A DNA stretch of 36,451 bases from Deltaproteobacteria bacterium (GTDB lineage Bacteria; Desulfobacterota; Desulfobacteria; Desulfobacterales; Desulfobacteraceae). Where the stretch lies: positions 1-36,451 of the forward strand of contig JAQIBP010000104.1 of the NCBI GenBank assembly GCA_027858995.1, read 5' to 3'. Below the pieces are notes generated by a model that made no database searches, was not told the DNA's origin, and saw only the letters and a program-made list of their open reading frames with translations. Within the stretch, counting starts at the first letter, position 1, and every line of letters starts with the position of its first letter. Position numbers and translations under genes: made by a program. Shown here piece after piece: positions 1 through 7,330 of the stretch.

Positions 1-96
1 GGGCAGGCTCTGAGGCGCTTATCTACTTGATATTAAATGGTTTGTTGAGCAGAGGCTAAATGATTCGTGATAGAAAGCCATGAATATTAGGGGGAA

Positions 97-201
97 TTAC
101 AGTCCATGAAAATCCGTGATTATTTGGTCATAAGGTTTGCCCTCCACATGGTAATGGGTGAAGTAAGTAATGGTCAGTATAAAAATAAAAGTTTTTTTCA
201 T
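97..201 (-). CDS. Short peptide ORF with signal-like N-terminus (34 aa), possibly the broken start of a larger gene
   Basis: A strong Shine-Dalgarno (AAGGAGG) lies 6 nt upstream of the ATG at 201. The product begins MKKTFIFILTITYF, a basic then hydrophobic start typical of a secretion signal, and stops after 34 residues. No family is recognised. The good ribosome binding site with such a short product suggests either a small exported peptide or the 5' end of a gene truncated by a frameshift before the window edge. I could not find a clear continuation in the other frames. Low confidence. Confidence 0.3.
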   Translation of the reverse strand: MKKTFIFILTITYFTHYHVEGKPYDQIITDFHGL

Positions 202-349
202 GGGTATCCTCCTTAAAATTGCATAAGATATATTAAATATTAATTTATTATCCTGTTTGTGTTATAAGAGCAGAGTTAATAAAAATTCAATGAATATTTG
301 ACTCTATTGCAAGCTGTCAAAATTTGTGGAGCCAGAGGTTTATAAAATA

Positions 350-1369
350 ATGACAAAATATAATATTGCGATTAATGGATATGGCAGGATTGGCCGGTGT
401 GTCCTGCGGGCATTGTATGAGTCCAAAAAATTTTACGAAAAATTCAATCTGATTGCCATTAATGAAATTGCTGATATGGAAACTATTTACCATGTAACAA
501 AGTTTGACTCTACCCATGGCAGATTTCCCATGCCGGTTAAAAATGGTCAAAACACCCTGAAGATTGGAAACGATCAGATAAAGGTATTCCATGAAAAGAA
601 CATTGAAAACCTTCCCTGGGAAAAACTCGGCATTGATGTTGTTCTTGATTGCACTGGATTCTATAATGACAGGCAGTCTGCTATGCAGCATTTGAAATCA
701 GGAGCAAAAAAGGTGATTTTTTCCCAGCCCGCAGAAGATGAAATGGATGCCACAATAGTATATGGTGTGAATCATCAGGCATTAAAAAAAGAACACTCCA
801 TTATTTCAAATGCTTCATGCACAACCAATTGTGTTATTCCGGTTCTTCATGTAATAGACAATGCCTTTGGGATTGAAAGCGGATCCATCACAACCATACA
901 CTCTGCAATGAATGATCAGCCGGTTATTGATGCCTATAACTCTGATTTAAGGAAAACCCGTTCTGCCCTTCAGTCAATTATTCCTGTAAACACAGAACTT
1001 GAAAAGGGCATAACCAGAATTTTACCATCCATGGCAGACAAATTTGAATCACTTGCAATCAGAGTTCCCACCATAAATGTTTCAATTATGGATATTGCTC
1101 TTGTGGTAAAAACTGATATAGATGCTCATGAAGTAAACAATATACTGATAAGAGCATCAGAGAATGAATTAAAGGATATAATGGGTGTAACAGATGAAAA
1201 TCTGGTTTCCTGTGATTTTAATCATGATGCCCGCTCTTCAATTGTTGATCTTCACCAGACCCGGGTGAGCAGAGGCAGACTTATCAAAATCCAGGCCTGG
1301 TTTGATAATGAGTGGGGATATTCCAATAGAATGCTGGATACAGCTATTGCTGCATTTGAAGCAAAATAA
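350..1369 (+). CDS. epd: Erythrose-4-phosphate dehydrogenase-like member of the GAPDH family
   Basis: NAD-dependent aldehyde dehydrogenase of the glyceraldehyde-3-phosphate dehydrogenase superfamily. The Rossmann start INGYGRIGR and the catalytic motif SNASCTTNC (Cys157) are present. The region after the nucleophile reads HSAMNDQPVIDAY and SIIPVNT, which is the Epd pattern (E. coli HSAMHDQ) rather than the HAYTGDQ-type motif of glycolytic GAPDH. The 339-residue length from the chosen ATG equals E. coli Epd. An upstream in-frame GTG at 326 is possible, but the ATG at 350 has AGAGG upstream and gives the family N-terminus MTKYNIAINGYGRIGR. Epd makes 4-phosphoerythronate for pyridoxal phosphate synthesis in gammaproteobacteria. 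Whether this enzyme prefers E4P or G3P cannot be told from sequence alone. It converges on cooC with a 7-bp gap. Confidence 0.8.
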   Translation: MTKYNIAINGYGRIGRCVLRALYESKKFYEKFNLIAINEIADMETIYHVTKFDSTHGRFPMPVKNGQNTLKIGNDQIKVFHEKNIENLPWEKLGIDVVLDCTGFYNDRQSAMQHLKSGAKKVIFSQPAEDEMDATIVYGVNHQALKKEHSIISNASCTTNCVIPVLHVIDNAFGIESGSITTIHSAMNDQPVIDAYNSDLRKTRSALQSIIPVNTELEKGITRILPSMADKFESLAIRVPTINVSIMDIALVVKTDIDAHEVNNILIRASENELKDIMGVTDENLVSCDFNHDARSSIVDLHQTRVSRGRLIKIQAWFDNEWGYSNRMLDTAIAAFEAK

Positions 1370-1376
1370 AGCTTTT

Positions 1377-2159
1377 TTATGTGGCAAGCGCAATAAGTTT
1401 TTTTGTAACTTCTTTTAACTCTTCTGGTATTTTTGTAATATCATCAAAAGGTCTTTCACCAGTTCTGTCTGAATTTGCAATTTCATCGTGTTCAGGGATA
1501 AAGCCGAGAATTTTATAATCCGGCATACTCTCTTTTATCAATTGTTCATCTTCTCTGGATCTGACCCTGTTGCCCAGTACAACAATATTTTTAATTCCAA
1601 TATCTGTGCCGAGTTTTTTTATTTTATCTGCAGCAACACGGCTTCTATTGCCAGGGTTTACAACAATAATAAGGGCATCCACAGAGCCTGATGTTGCCCG
1701 TCCAAGATGTTCAATACCAGCTTCCATATCCATGACAACTACTTCATTGCGGGCCAGTACAAGGTGATTCATCAAGGCTTTCAGGATAGTTGATTCAGGA
1801 CAGAGACATCCTGTGCCACCTTGTTGTACTGTTCCCATTACAAGTAGTTTTACCCCGTCTTTTTCAATGGAAAAGCGATCCGGGATATCATCAACTTTTG
1901 GGTTCAGAGTAAAAAAACCACCCATAGTGCCAGGTTTTGCTCCTGTCCTCTCGGCAATAAGATCAGACAGCTCTGAAACAGGGGTGATAGGTTGTGATTC
2001 ATCAATACCAAGACCAGCAGCAAGGTTGGCAACAGGGTCTGCATCTATGGCAATAACTTTTGTATTTTTATCAGAGGCTGCAATGGCTCTGGCTATCAAA
2101 GAAGTGATTGTTGTTTTTCCAACTCCGCCTTTACCGCCTATGGCAATTTTTAAACTCAA
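1377..2159 (-). CDS. cooC: CooC-type ATPase for nickel insertion into CO dehydrogenase/acetyl-CoA synthase
   Basis: A 260-residue P-loop ATPase of the MinD/ArsA class. The deviant Walker A GGKGGVGKTT is at residues 8-17, and a CXC motif (Cys118, Cys120, in GTGCLCPE) is in the position of the metal-binding, dimer-bridging cysteines of CooC. CooC/AcsF proteins use ATP hydrolysis to deliver Ni to the C-cluster of CODH or the A-cluster of ACS. It is the last gene of the minus-strand Wood-Ljungdahl operon, 10 bp downstream of the small unknown gene, which fits a maturation role for AcsA/AcsB. I cannot say which of the two it serves. No permease or other nickel gene is adjacent. Confidence 0.9.
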   Translation of the reverse strand: MSLKIAIGGKGGVGKTTITSLIARAIAASDKNTKVIAIDADPVANLAAGLGIDESQPITPVSELSDLIAERTGAKPGTMGGFFTLNPKVDDIPDRFSIEKDGVKLLVMGTVQQGGTGCLCPESTILKALMNHLVLARNEVVVMDMEAGIEHLGRATSGSVDALIIVVNPGNRSRVAADKIKKLGTDIGIKNIVVLGNRVRSREDEQLIKESMPDYKILGFIPEHDEIANSDRTGERPFDDITKIPEELKEVTKKLIALAT

Positions 2160-2169
2160 AATAATACTC

Positions 2170-2463
2170 CTATTTTATTTGTACTAATATCTTTCCCTTG
2201 TCATCCAATAAAAAGATTTCATAGCTCTGTTTTTCTGCAAGGGCAATCAGGTCTTCTTTTATAATTGCCTGGACTTCATATTTTTCTTTCATGATATCTT
2301 TGGGCATTAAAAGAAAGCATTGCTGTGCAATCTCCTTTGATTTAAAACAGGGAATGAAAGTGGCTTTTGTCTCTTTATCAGTATAGCCCATAAATTGTTC
2401 ACTTGATGCCCCTGGGTTTTGAACGACAATATAGAACCAGACGTCCTTGATTTTATTATTCAC
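2170..2463 (-). CDS. Small protein of unknown function in the CODH/ACS operon (97 aa)
   Basis: A soluble 97-residue protein starting with GTG, preceded by AGGAGA about 11 nt upstream. There is no signal peptide, membrane segment or cysteine cluster (two isolated Cys). The sequence alternates short beta-like stretches (VWFYIVVQNP, ATFIPCF) with a helix and a final strand, suggesting a compact alpha/beta fold. It lies between acsE and cooC on the same strand, behind an intercistronic terminator-like hairpin and 10 bp before cooC. Its position suggests an accessory or assembly role, but no family is recognised and none is claimed. Confidence 0.75.
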   Translation of the reverse strand: MNNKIKDVWFYIVVQNPGASSEQFMGYTDKETKATFIPCFKSKEIAQQCFLLMPKDIMKEKYEVQAIIKEDLIALAEKQSYEIFLLDDKGKILVQIK

Positions 2464-2482
2464 TCTTAAATGTTTCTCCTAC

Positions 2483-2522
2483 AAAAAAAGCCCTTGCCCT
2501 TAATTAAAAGAGCAAAGGGCTT
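2483..2522 (-). terminator. Terminator or attenuator downstream of acsE
   Basis: Read on the minus strand, AGCCCTTTGC pairs with GCAAGGGCT around an A/T-rich loop (one bulged base), followed by a run of seven T. It lies after acsE and before the 97-aa gene, so it may end most acs transcripts while allowing some read-through into the small gene and cooC. Confidence 0.7.
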
Positions 2523-2617
2523 ATGTCTGTTTATATAATTTTTATTATCAGTTTTTAATTCTGAATTAAGGTAAAATTCTCTTTATTCAAAATTAAACAT
2601 CCAAAAATTCAAAATTA

Positions 2618-3523
2618 TTAAATGTCAAGCCATGAATCAGAGTAGAGTGTTTCACCCATAATAACTCTATAGGTTTTTGCATAGTCCTGCATTTCTTTGT
2701 CAAGGCTTGCAATATCTGGTGTGTCACCATCCATCATGCCATAAATCAGGTCAACAATATCCTGCCGTTCACCTTTGGCAATACTGGTCTGCTGCGTATC
2801 AAGAGGATCAGCAATAACAGATTTCATACCATATTTTTCAAGCATGACCATGTAAGTCTGGTTCAGGATGCCGCGAAGGTGTTCTGGAGGTCCATTGGAA
2901 ATATTGGAAAGACCACAGGTTGATTTTATACCTGGTGCAATGTCCTCAAGCATCATCTGGAAGTTGAGAAGACTCATTAACTGCTGCTGCTGGATATTAA
3001 CTGGAGTGACAAGCCCATCCACCCAGATTCTTTCATTAACAATACCAGCTTCATTGGCAAAATAAAGCAGTTCAACAGCGAGTTCTGCTCTTTCATTTTC
3101 GTCTCTTGGCAGGCCATCGGGGCCCCACAGCAAGGCAACAAAATCAGCATCGTGTTCCACAGCCATTGGAACCATTTTTTCATATCTTTCAGTTCTTGCC
3201 ATGATTGAATTGATAATATGAGGCTTATCAGCAGGTTTACAGACTTTAAGTCCTGCCTCAATTGCATCAATGTTTGAAGAATCAAGAAGCAGAGGCATGC
3301 CGGGAACTGCTTCCTGGACAACATTGACAACCCATGGCATTAATTCTGTTCCAAACTTTTTTGCAGGTCCAAGGTTGATGTCAATGTAATCCATGCCAAG
3401 TTCTTTCTGTTTTAAAACCTCTTTTTGGATGGGTTCAGGATTACGTTTGGCTGGATCTGCTTCTTTGAACTCTTTTCCAATAATGGTGGAAATGACATTC
3501 AGACTTTCACCAAAAAGTATCAT
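2618..3523 (-). CDS. acsE: Methyltetrahydrofolate:corrinoid/iron-sulfur protein methyltransferase
   Basis: A 301-residue pterin-binding TIM-barrel enzyme. Visible family features are the N-terminal MILFGESLN, the folate-binding stretch MDYIDINLGP, the strand-end motif LLLDSSN, and CGLSNISNG near residue 200. AcsE moves the methyl group of CH3-THF to Co(I) of the corrinoid protein AcsCD (or back, in oxidative metabolism). It is somewhat longer than the Moorella enzyme (about 262 aa), mainly at the C-terminus. The ATG at 3523 has AGGAAG upstream. It sits directly after acsC in the operon, as expected for the methyl branch of the Wood-Ljungdahl pathway. Confidence 0.93.
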   Translation of the reverse strand: MILFGESLNVISTIIGKEFKEADPAKRNPEPIQKEVLKQKELGMDYIDINLGPAKKFGTELMPWVVNVVQEAVPGMPLLLDSSNIDAIEAGLKVCKPADKPHIINSIMARTERYEKMVPMAVEHDADFVALLWGPDGLPRDENERAELAVELLYFANEAGIVNERIWVDGLVTPVNIQQQQLMSLLNFQMMLEDIAPGIKSTCGLSNISNGPPEHLRGILNQTYMVMLEKYGMKSVIADPLDTQQTSIAKGERQDIVDLIYGMMDGDTPDIASLDKEMQDYAKTYRVIMGETLYSDSWLDI

Positions 3524-3556
3524 GTTTTCTTCCTTTAATTAATATGTTTAATTTAT

Positions 3557-3597
3557 AAGCCAGGGCTGCGGTTTTAAGTTACCATTAACCCTGGCTT
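3557..3597 (-). other. Intercistronic hairpin between acsC and acsE
   Basis: AAGCCAGGG (3557-3565) pairs perfectly with CCCTGGCTT (3589-3597) around a 23-nt loop. The T-tract is weak, so it is more likely an mRNA processing/stability element or a partial attenuator than a full terminator. Confidence 0.5.
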
Positions 3598-3613
3598 TCA
3601 ATTACTTAGTGTT

Positions 3614-4957
3614 CTACTGCTTAGTCTTGAGGAATGCTGCCAGATGAGCCGCTTCCCTTGGACCGACTGTAATAGTCCATCCTGGAAGTTCCTCTTCAAT
3701 ATCACCTGCAATTGCAGCAGCATAACCTGGAATAATAAGTTCAGTATGTTTTACCTTATCCATTATTCCACACTTTTTAACAAACAAGCCTACATCATCA
3801 CCGCCAAATTTTCCGGCAGCCCAGGCAGTCAGAACAGAAAGACCTTCAGAGTCTTTGACCAGCAGCCATGAAGGTACTTTACTTGCTTCAACTTCCCCTG
3901 AAACAATAAAATAGGTCAATGCAAAGTTTGTTGTAACAAGCACTGGAGAATTCTCATCAGGATTACCGATCTCAAAAATACCTTCAGTTACTGTCATAGG
4001 TCTTTGCGGATCAGTAAAGATGTTGAGTCTTTCAAGTAGCAGCGGGAAGAGTGATTCTGATGTAAAATCAGACATAACAACAATTCCGCCGTATTTAGCA
4101 ACAAACATTCCAGCAATAAGGGTTTCCATATCAAGGTTGGAAGCCATTTCACTTGGAAAAGTAATTGTTGGAAAACCAAGAGCTTTGTTGGAAGCTTTGA
4201 GAGCTGCCCGTCTGATGGCAACCTGATCTTCAAGAGCCTGTTTGATCTCTCTTGCACCTGAATCAAGTACAAGATCTTTAAGTCCCATTTCGGTCAGTTT
4301 TTCTGTAAGGGCCTGAAGCGCATCAACAGAATCAGCTTTTACTGCAAGGGGAAGATCATTCTCTTTTGCAAGAACACCCATGTCGTCAGCATTATCAGCA
4401 GTTGCTGCATATAAAAGAGGTCGTTTAAAGCCTGCTTTTTCAACACCGGCTTTCATGACATCCAAATCGTCAGTCATCAGAACAAGGTTGAATTCAGATT
4501 CTTTGGCTATCTTTTCAGCAACTGAAGCAAATGCATCAGCACCGTTTCCAGCATCTTTAATTGCAAGAAGCTCAGGTCTTAGATTAAGACCCACACGTTC
4601 ATACTGGAATGCATTATAAACTTTAAGGGTTTTGTCAAGCTCTGCTGCATCAATGTCCGAAGAGACTGTAGCTGCAAGAACAGTAGCGTTAAAAAAAGTT
4701 TTTTCATGTCTGAAAAGAACTGTTTCTCCGCCTGCTGTGGTTTTTCTGACCCCTTTTCCTAATGCAACAGGACGAATTGGAGGAGCAGATGCTTCAGCAA
4801 GCTGCTCTTTTGCTTCGTCGGAAACATAGGGGCAAGCGTCAAGTTCTGCCTTCCCTGATGCAAGATTCATTGCAAAGGCAAGGCATGTAGGGACGCCGCA
4901 TTCCTTGCAATTGGTTTTGGGAAGGAGTTTAAATATTTGTATACCGGTTAATGCCAT
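3614..4957 (-). CDS. acsC: Corrinoid/iron-sulfur protein large subunit (CODH/ACS gamma subunit)
   Basis: A 447-residue protein with an N-terminal [4Fe-4S] domain whose ligands are Cys17, Cys20, Cys25 and Cys42 (CX2CX4CX16C), followed by the TIM-barrel and the C-terminal cobamide-binding region. With AcsD it carries the methyl group on cobalt between AcsE and the A-cluster of AcsB. The low-potential cluster reactivates Co(II). The length matches the family, and the start is supported by AAGGAG 8 nt upstream. It is flanked by hairpins on both sides, which may tune its expression relative to acsB and acsE. Confidence 0.95.
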   Translation of the reverse strand: MALTGIQIFKLLPKTNCKECGVPTCLAFAMNLASGKAELDACPYVSDEAKEQLAEASAPPIRPVALGKGVRKTTAGGETVLFRHEKTFFNATVLAATVSSDIDAAELDKTLKVYNAFQYERVGLNLRPELLAIKDAGNGADAFASVAEKIAKESEFNLVLMTDDLDVMKAGVEKAGFKRPLLYAATADNADDMGVLAKENDLPLAVKADSVDALQALTEKLTEMGLKDLVLDSGAREIKQALEDQVAIRRAALKASNKALGFPTITFPSEMASNLDMETLIAGMFVAKYGGIVVMSDFTSESLFPLLLERLNIFTDPQRPMTVTEGIFEIGNPDENSPVLVTTNFALTYFIVSGEVEASKVPSWLLVKDSEGLSVLTAWAAGKFGGDDVGLFVKKCGIMDKVKHTELIIPGYAAAIAGDIEEELPGWTITVGPREAAHLAAFLKTKQ

Positions 4958-5011
4958 TTTTTTCTCCTTAAGATTTTATGTGAAACTTTATATGTATTTT
5001 TAAGTTTCGGA

Positions 5012-5070
5012 TAAGGCAGGGCTCCAAATTAAATTCTGGTAAATTCTGGTGGAATTTAAGCCCTGCCTTA
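5012..5070 (-). other. Strong intercistronic hairpin between acsB and acsC with a tandem 10-mer in the loop
   Basis: TAAGGCAGGGCT (5012-5023) pairs perfectly over 12 bp with AGCCCTGCCTTA (5059-5070). The loop contains AAATTCTGGT twice in tandem (5031-5050). No long T-run follows. Likely an mRNA stability or processing element. Confidence 0.6.
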
Positions 5071-5097
5071 ATATCTATATTAATTATCCAACAATTA

Positions 5098-7308
5098 TCA
5101 AACCAGGGAATCCATGGTAAGTGCAGGATGACCTTTTTCCTGGAGGAATGGAAGAATCTCTTCTTCTGTCATACCAACAGTTTCATCGGCTATCATGTCA
5201 AAGAGATCTGGAACGCCCATATCTTTACCACGTGCTACAATACGATCCTTGAGCTCTTCTTTGAGCATCTTTGGCATCCATACCATTCTCAAGAGACCAC
5301 CATCACCAAGGATAAATTTACCCTGGGTAATATTGTGTTTGGAGTGGCCAACAAATCCAGGAGAACAGGCTCCACCACCCATAACTCCTGCAAGGGTGGT
5401 GAATTTCATTCCGCAAGGTGTCTCTCCACCATAATCACGTCCAACAGTCATAACACCGTTGCAGGCAGGCAGCATGGCAGCAATACACTCGCAGCAGCCG
5501 CATGTTGTCATGGGATCAATAACCATGGAGTAGAAGTTATAATGGGTTACAGCACCCCTTGATGCCTTGTATACAAAGTCGTTAACACCTTTCCACTGAC
5601 CAAGTTTTGCATCAAGACATTCGCCTTTTTCAATGGGCTGGTTAGGCCCAGTTGGATTGATTTCAAAAGCTGCTTTACAGTCCATCCAGTTGTAAGCACC
5701 GCAAAGGCCTGTTCTTTCAGGACTTACAGAACATACATGGCTTGGAGCAAAGGACTGGCACAGTGTGCATGAGTAATATGTCTCAACATTTTCATCAGTC
5801 ATATCATCAACACGTGCATCACGTGTCTTGTATTCTGCTCTTGCAGTTTTTGTCAACTTGTCAACATCAGCCTTTTCAGTAAAAAGAGTGATTTGAACCT
5901 TATCCACAATTTTGGTGAAATCCTGGTGAAATTTAGCATGGAGAACCACACCAATATCTTTAAGGGTAAAGCCTTTTTCAATGGCTGCTTTACTGATTCT
6001 GACCCAGGAGATATCTCTTTGTCCAATGTGCATGATACCCTGGATATAGTTGACAAGATGATGGATTTGTCGCTCCATGATGGGCTCAAAATCAGTTTGG
6101 AACTCACGGCCTGCAATTTCAACAAATATTCCAAGTGGGAATGTTCCACCTTCTTTGATACCGTCAATATCCGGGCCTTTAACAATAACCTTGCCATCTT
6201 CAATATCACCCATTTCAGCAGATTTAACAAGCTCGGTACATTGAGTTTTTCCACCACCGCACTGTGCATGAAGATCAGCTCCTCTGACTCTTTCACCCTC
6301 AAAAGCAGGACCAAAGGCACAGGGGATTTCAATTTCAGAAACAGCAACCTTAAGACCACGCACTTCAACTGATCTCTGGCAAATTTCATCGTGGGCAACA
6401 GGTGCAACCACGTGTTCATAAGTACAAATACCAGTTGGAAGGATTTCCGGAATTTCAGTATCAGCAAGTGTTGGGAAACCCCAGTTTACACAACCTGCTG
6501 CTGCAACACCCCACTCTGTTCCTACATCACCAAGGGCATTAACAAAGGCAAAGATTCTCTCTTTGTTGTACATGAGCATTTTTCTGTAATCACCTGGGGT
6601 AACACCGCCAAATGCCATGGCTGCCCTGTTGGCAAATCCAAGGGCAAATACAGCAGAGGAGATATCAGGACCAAATGGAACAATACGTGTGTTCCAGCCA
6701 ACCTGCATACCAGCTTCAAGACATTGGTCTATCACGGTTTTACCATTGTGGTTGGCAGCACAGAAGATATACAGAGATTTTTTCTGGTAATCTTCAACTA
6801 TCATTTTTGCAATTTCAGCATTGGGAGCAGCGCCTACAATGGCTGCAAAACCTGGTGCCGAACCATCAACAAACTCAACACCACGTTTTCTCAAGATAGT
6901 ATCATCGGCAGCCCCAACCCATTTTTTGCCGTTTTCTAGATCAGGATCTTCCTGGGCAATATAAAAATCTGGTTCATTAAGATATCTTAATGCTTCTATG
7001 ATTTCATAGGAAAAGATACCAGCCATCCCGGCATCAAGCAATGGCCCAAGGAACGGAAGCCAGTTTTTAAGTTTAATATGGGGAGGCAAAAGCCCCTTTG
7101 CAAATTCCATTGGTTTTTTAAGATCTTCCAGAGTTTCAACCTTCATCCCGGTCAATGAATAGATAACCGGCAGATAGTATGCTGTGTTTGGAAATCCTAC
7201 TTTTGTACTTGCATCATAGGTTGCAAGTGCTTTGTTAAGCTGACCTTCAGCTTCGGCAACTACTTTATACCCACCCTGAATGGCAGCAAATGCGATTAAT
7301 TTTGACAT
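5098..7308 (-). CDS. acsB: Acetyl-CoA synthase (CODH/ACS alpha subunit)
   Basis: A 736-residue enzyme that joins CO, a methyl group from the corrinoid protein and CoA into acetyl-CoA, or splits it in reverse. The A-cluster ligands are visible. Cys514, Cys517, Cys526 and Cys536 form CX2CX8CX9C, the spacing of Moorella Cys506/509/518/528, and Cys603-Gly604-Cys605 is the CGC that holds the distal nickel. The N-terminal CODH-contacting domain is present, so this is the full bacterial type rather than the shorter archaeal beta subunit. AAGGAG precedes the ATG. It follows acsA by 22 bp, consistent with the tight AcsA/AcsB complex. Confidence 0.96.
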   Translation of the reverse strand: MSKLIAFAAIQGGYKVVAEAEGQLNKALATYDASTKVGFPNTAYYLPVIYSLTGMKVETLEDLKKPMEFAKGLLPPHIKLKNWLPFLGPLLDAGMAGIFSYEIIEALRYLNEPDFYIAQEDPDLENGKKWVGAADDTILRKRGVEFVDGSAPGFAAIVGAAPNAEIAKMIVEDYQKKSLYIFCAANHNGKTVIDQCLEAGMQVGWNTRIVPFGPDISSAVFALGFANRAAMAFGGVTPGDYRKMLMYNKERIFAFVNALGDVGTEWGVAAAGCVNWGFPTLADTEIPEILPTGICTYEHVVAPVAHDEICQRSVEVRGLKVAVSEIEIPCAFGPAFEGERVRGADLHAQCGGGKTQCTELVKSAEMGDIEDGKVIVKGPDIDGIKEGGTFPLGIFVEIAGREFQTDFEPIMERQIHHLVNYIQGIMHIGQRDISWVRISKAAIEKGFTLKDIGVVLHAKFHQDFTKIVDKVQITLFTEKADVDKLTKTARAEYKTRDARVDDMTDENVETYYSCTLCQSFAPSHVCSVSPERTGLCGAYNWMDCKAAFEINPTGPNQPIEKGECLDAKLGQWKGVNDFVYKASRGAVTHYNFYSMVIDPMTTCGCCECIAAMLPACNGVMTVGRDYGGETPCGMKFTTLAGVMGGGACSPGFVGHSKHNITQGKFILGDGGLLRMVWMPKMLKEELKDRIVARGKDMGVPDLFDMIADETVGMTEEEILPFLQEKGHPALTMDSLV

Positions 7309-7330
7309 ATTATTTTCTCCTTAAATATCA

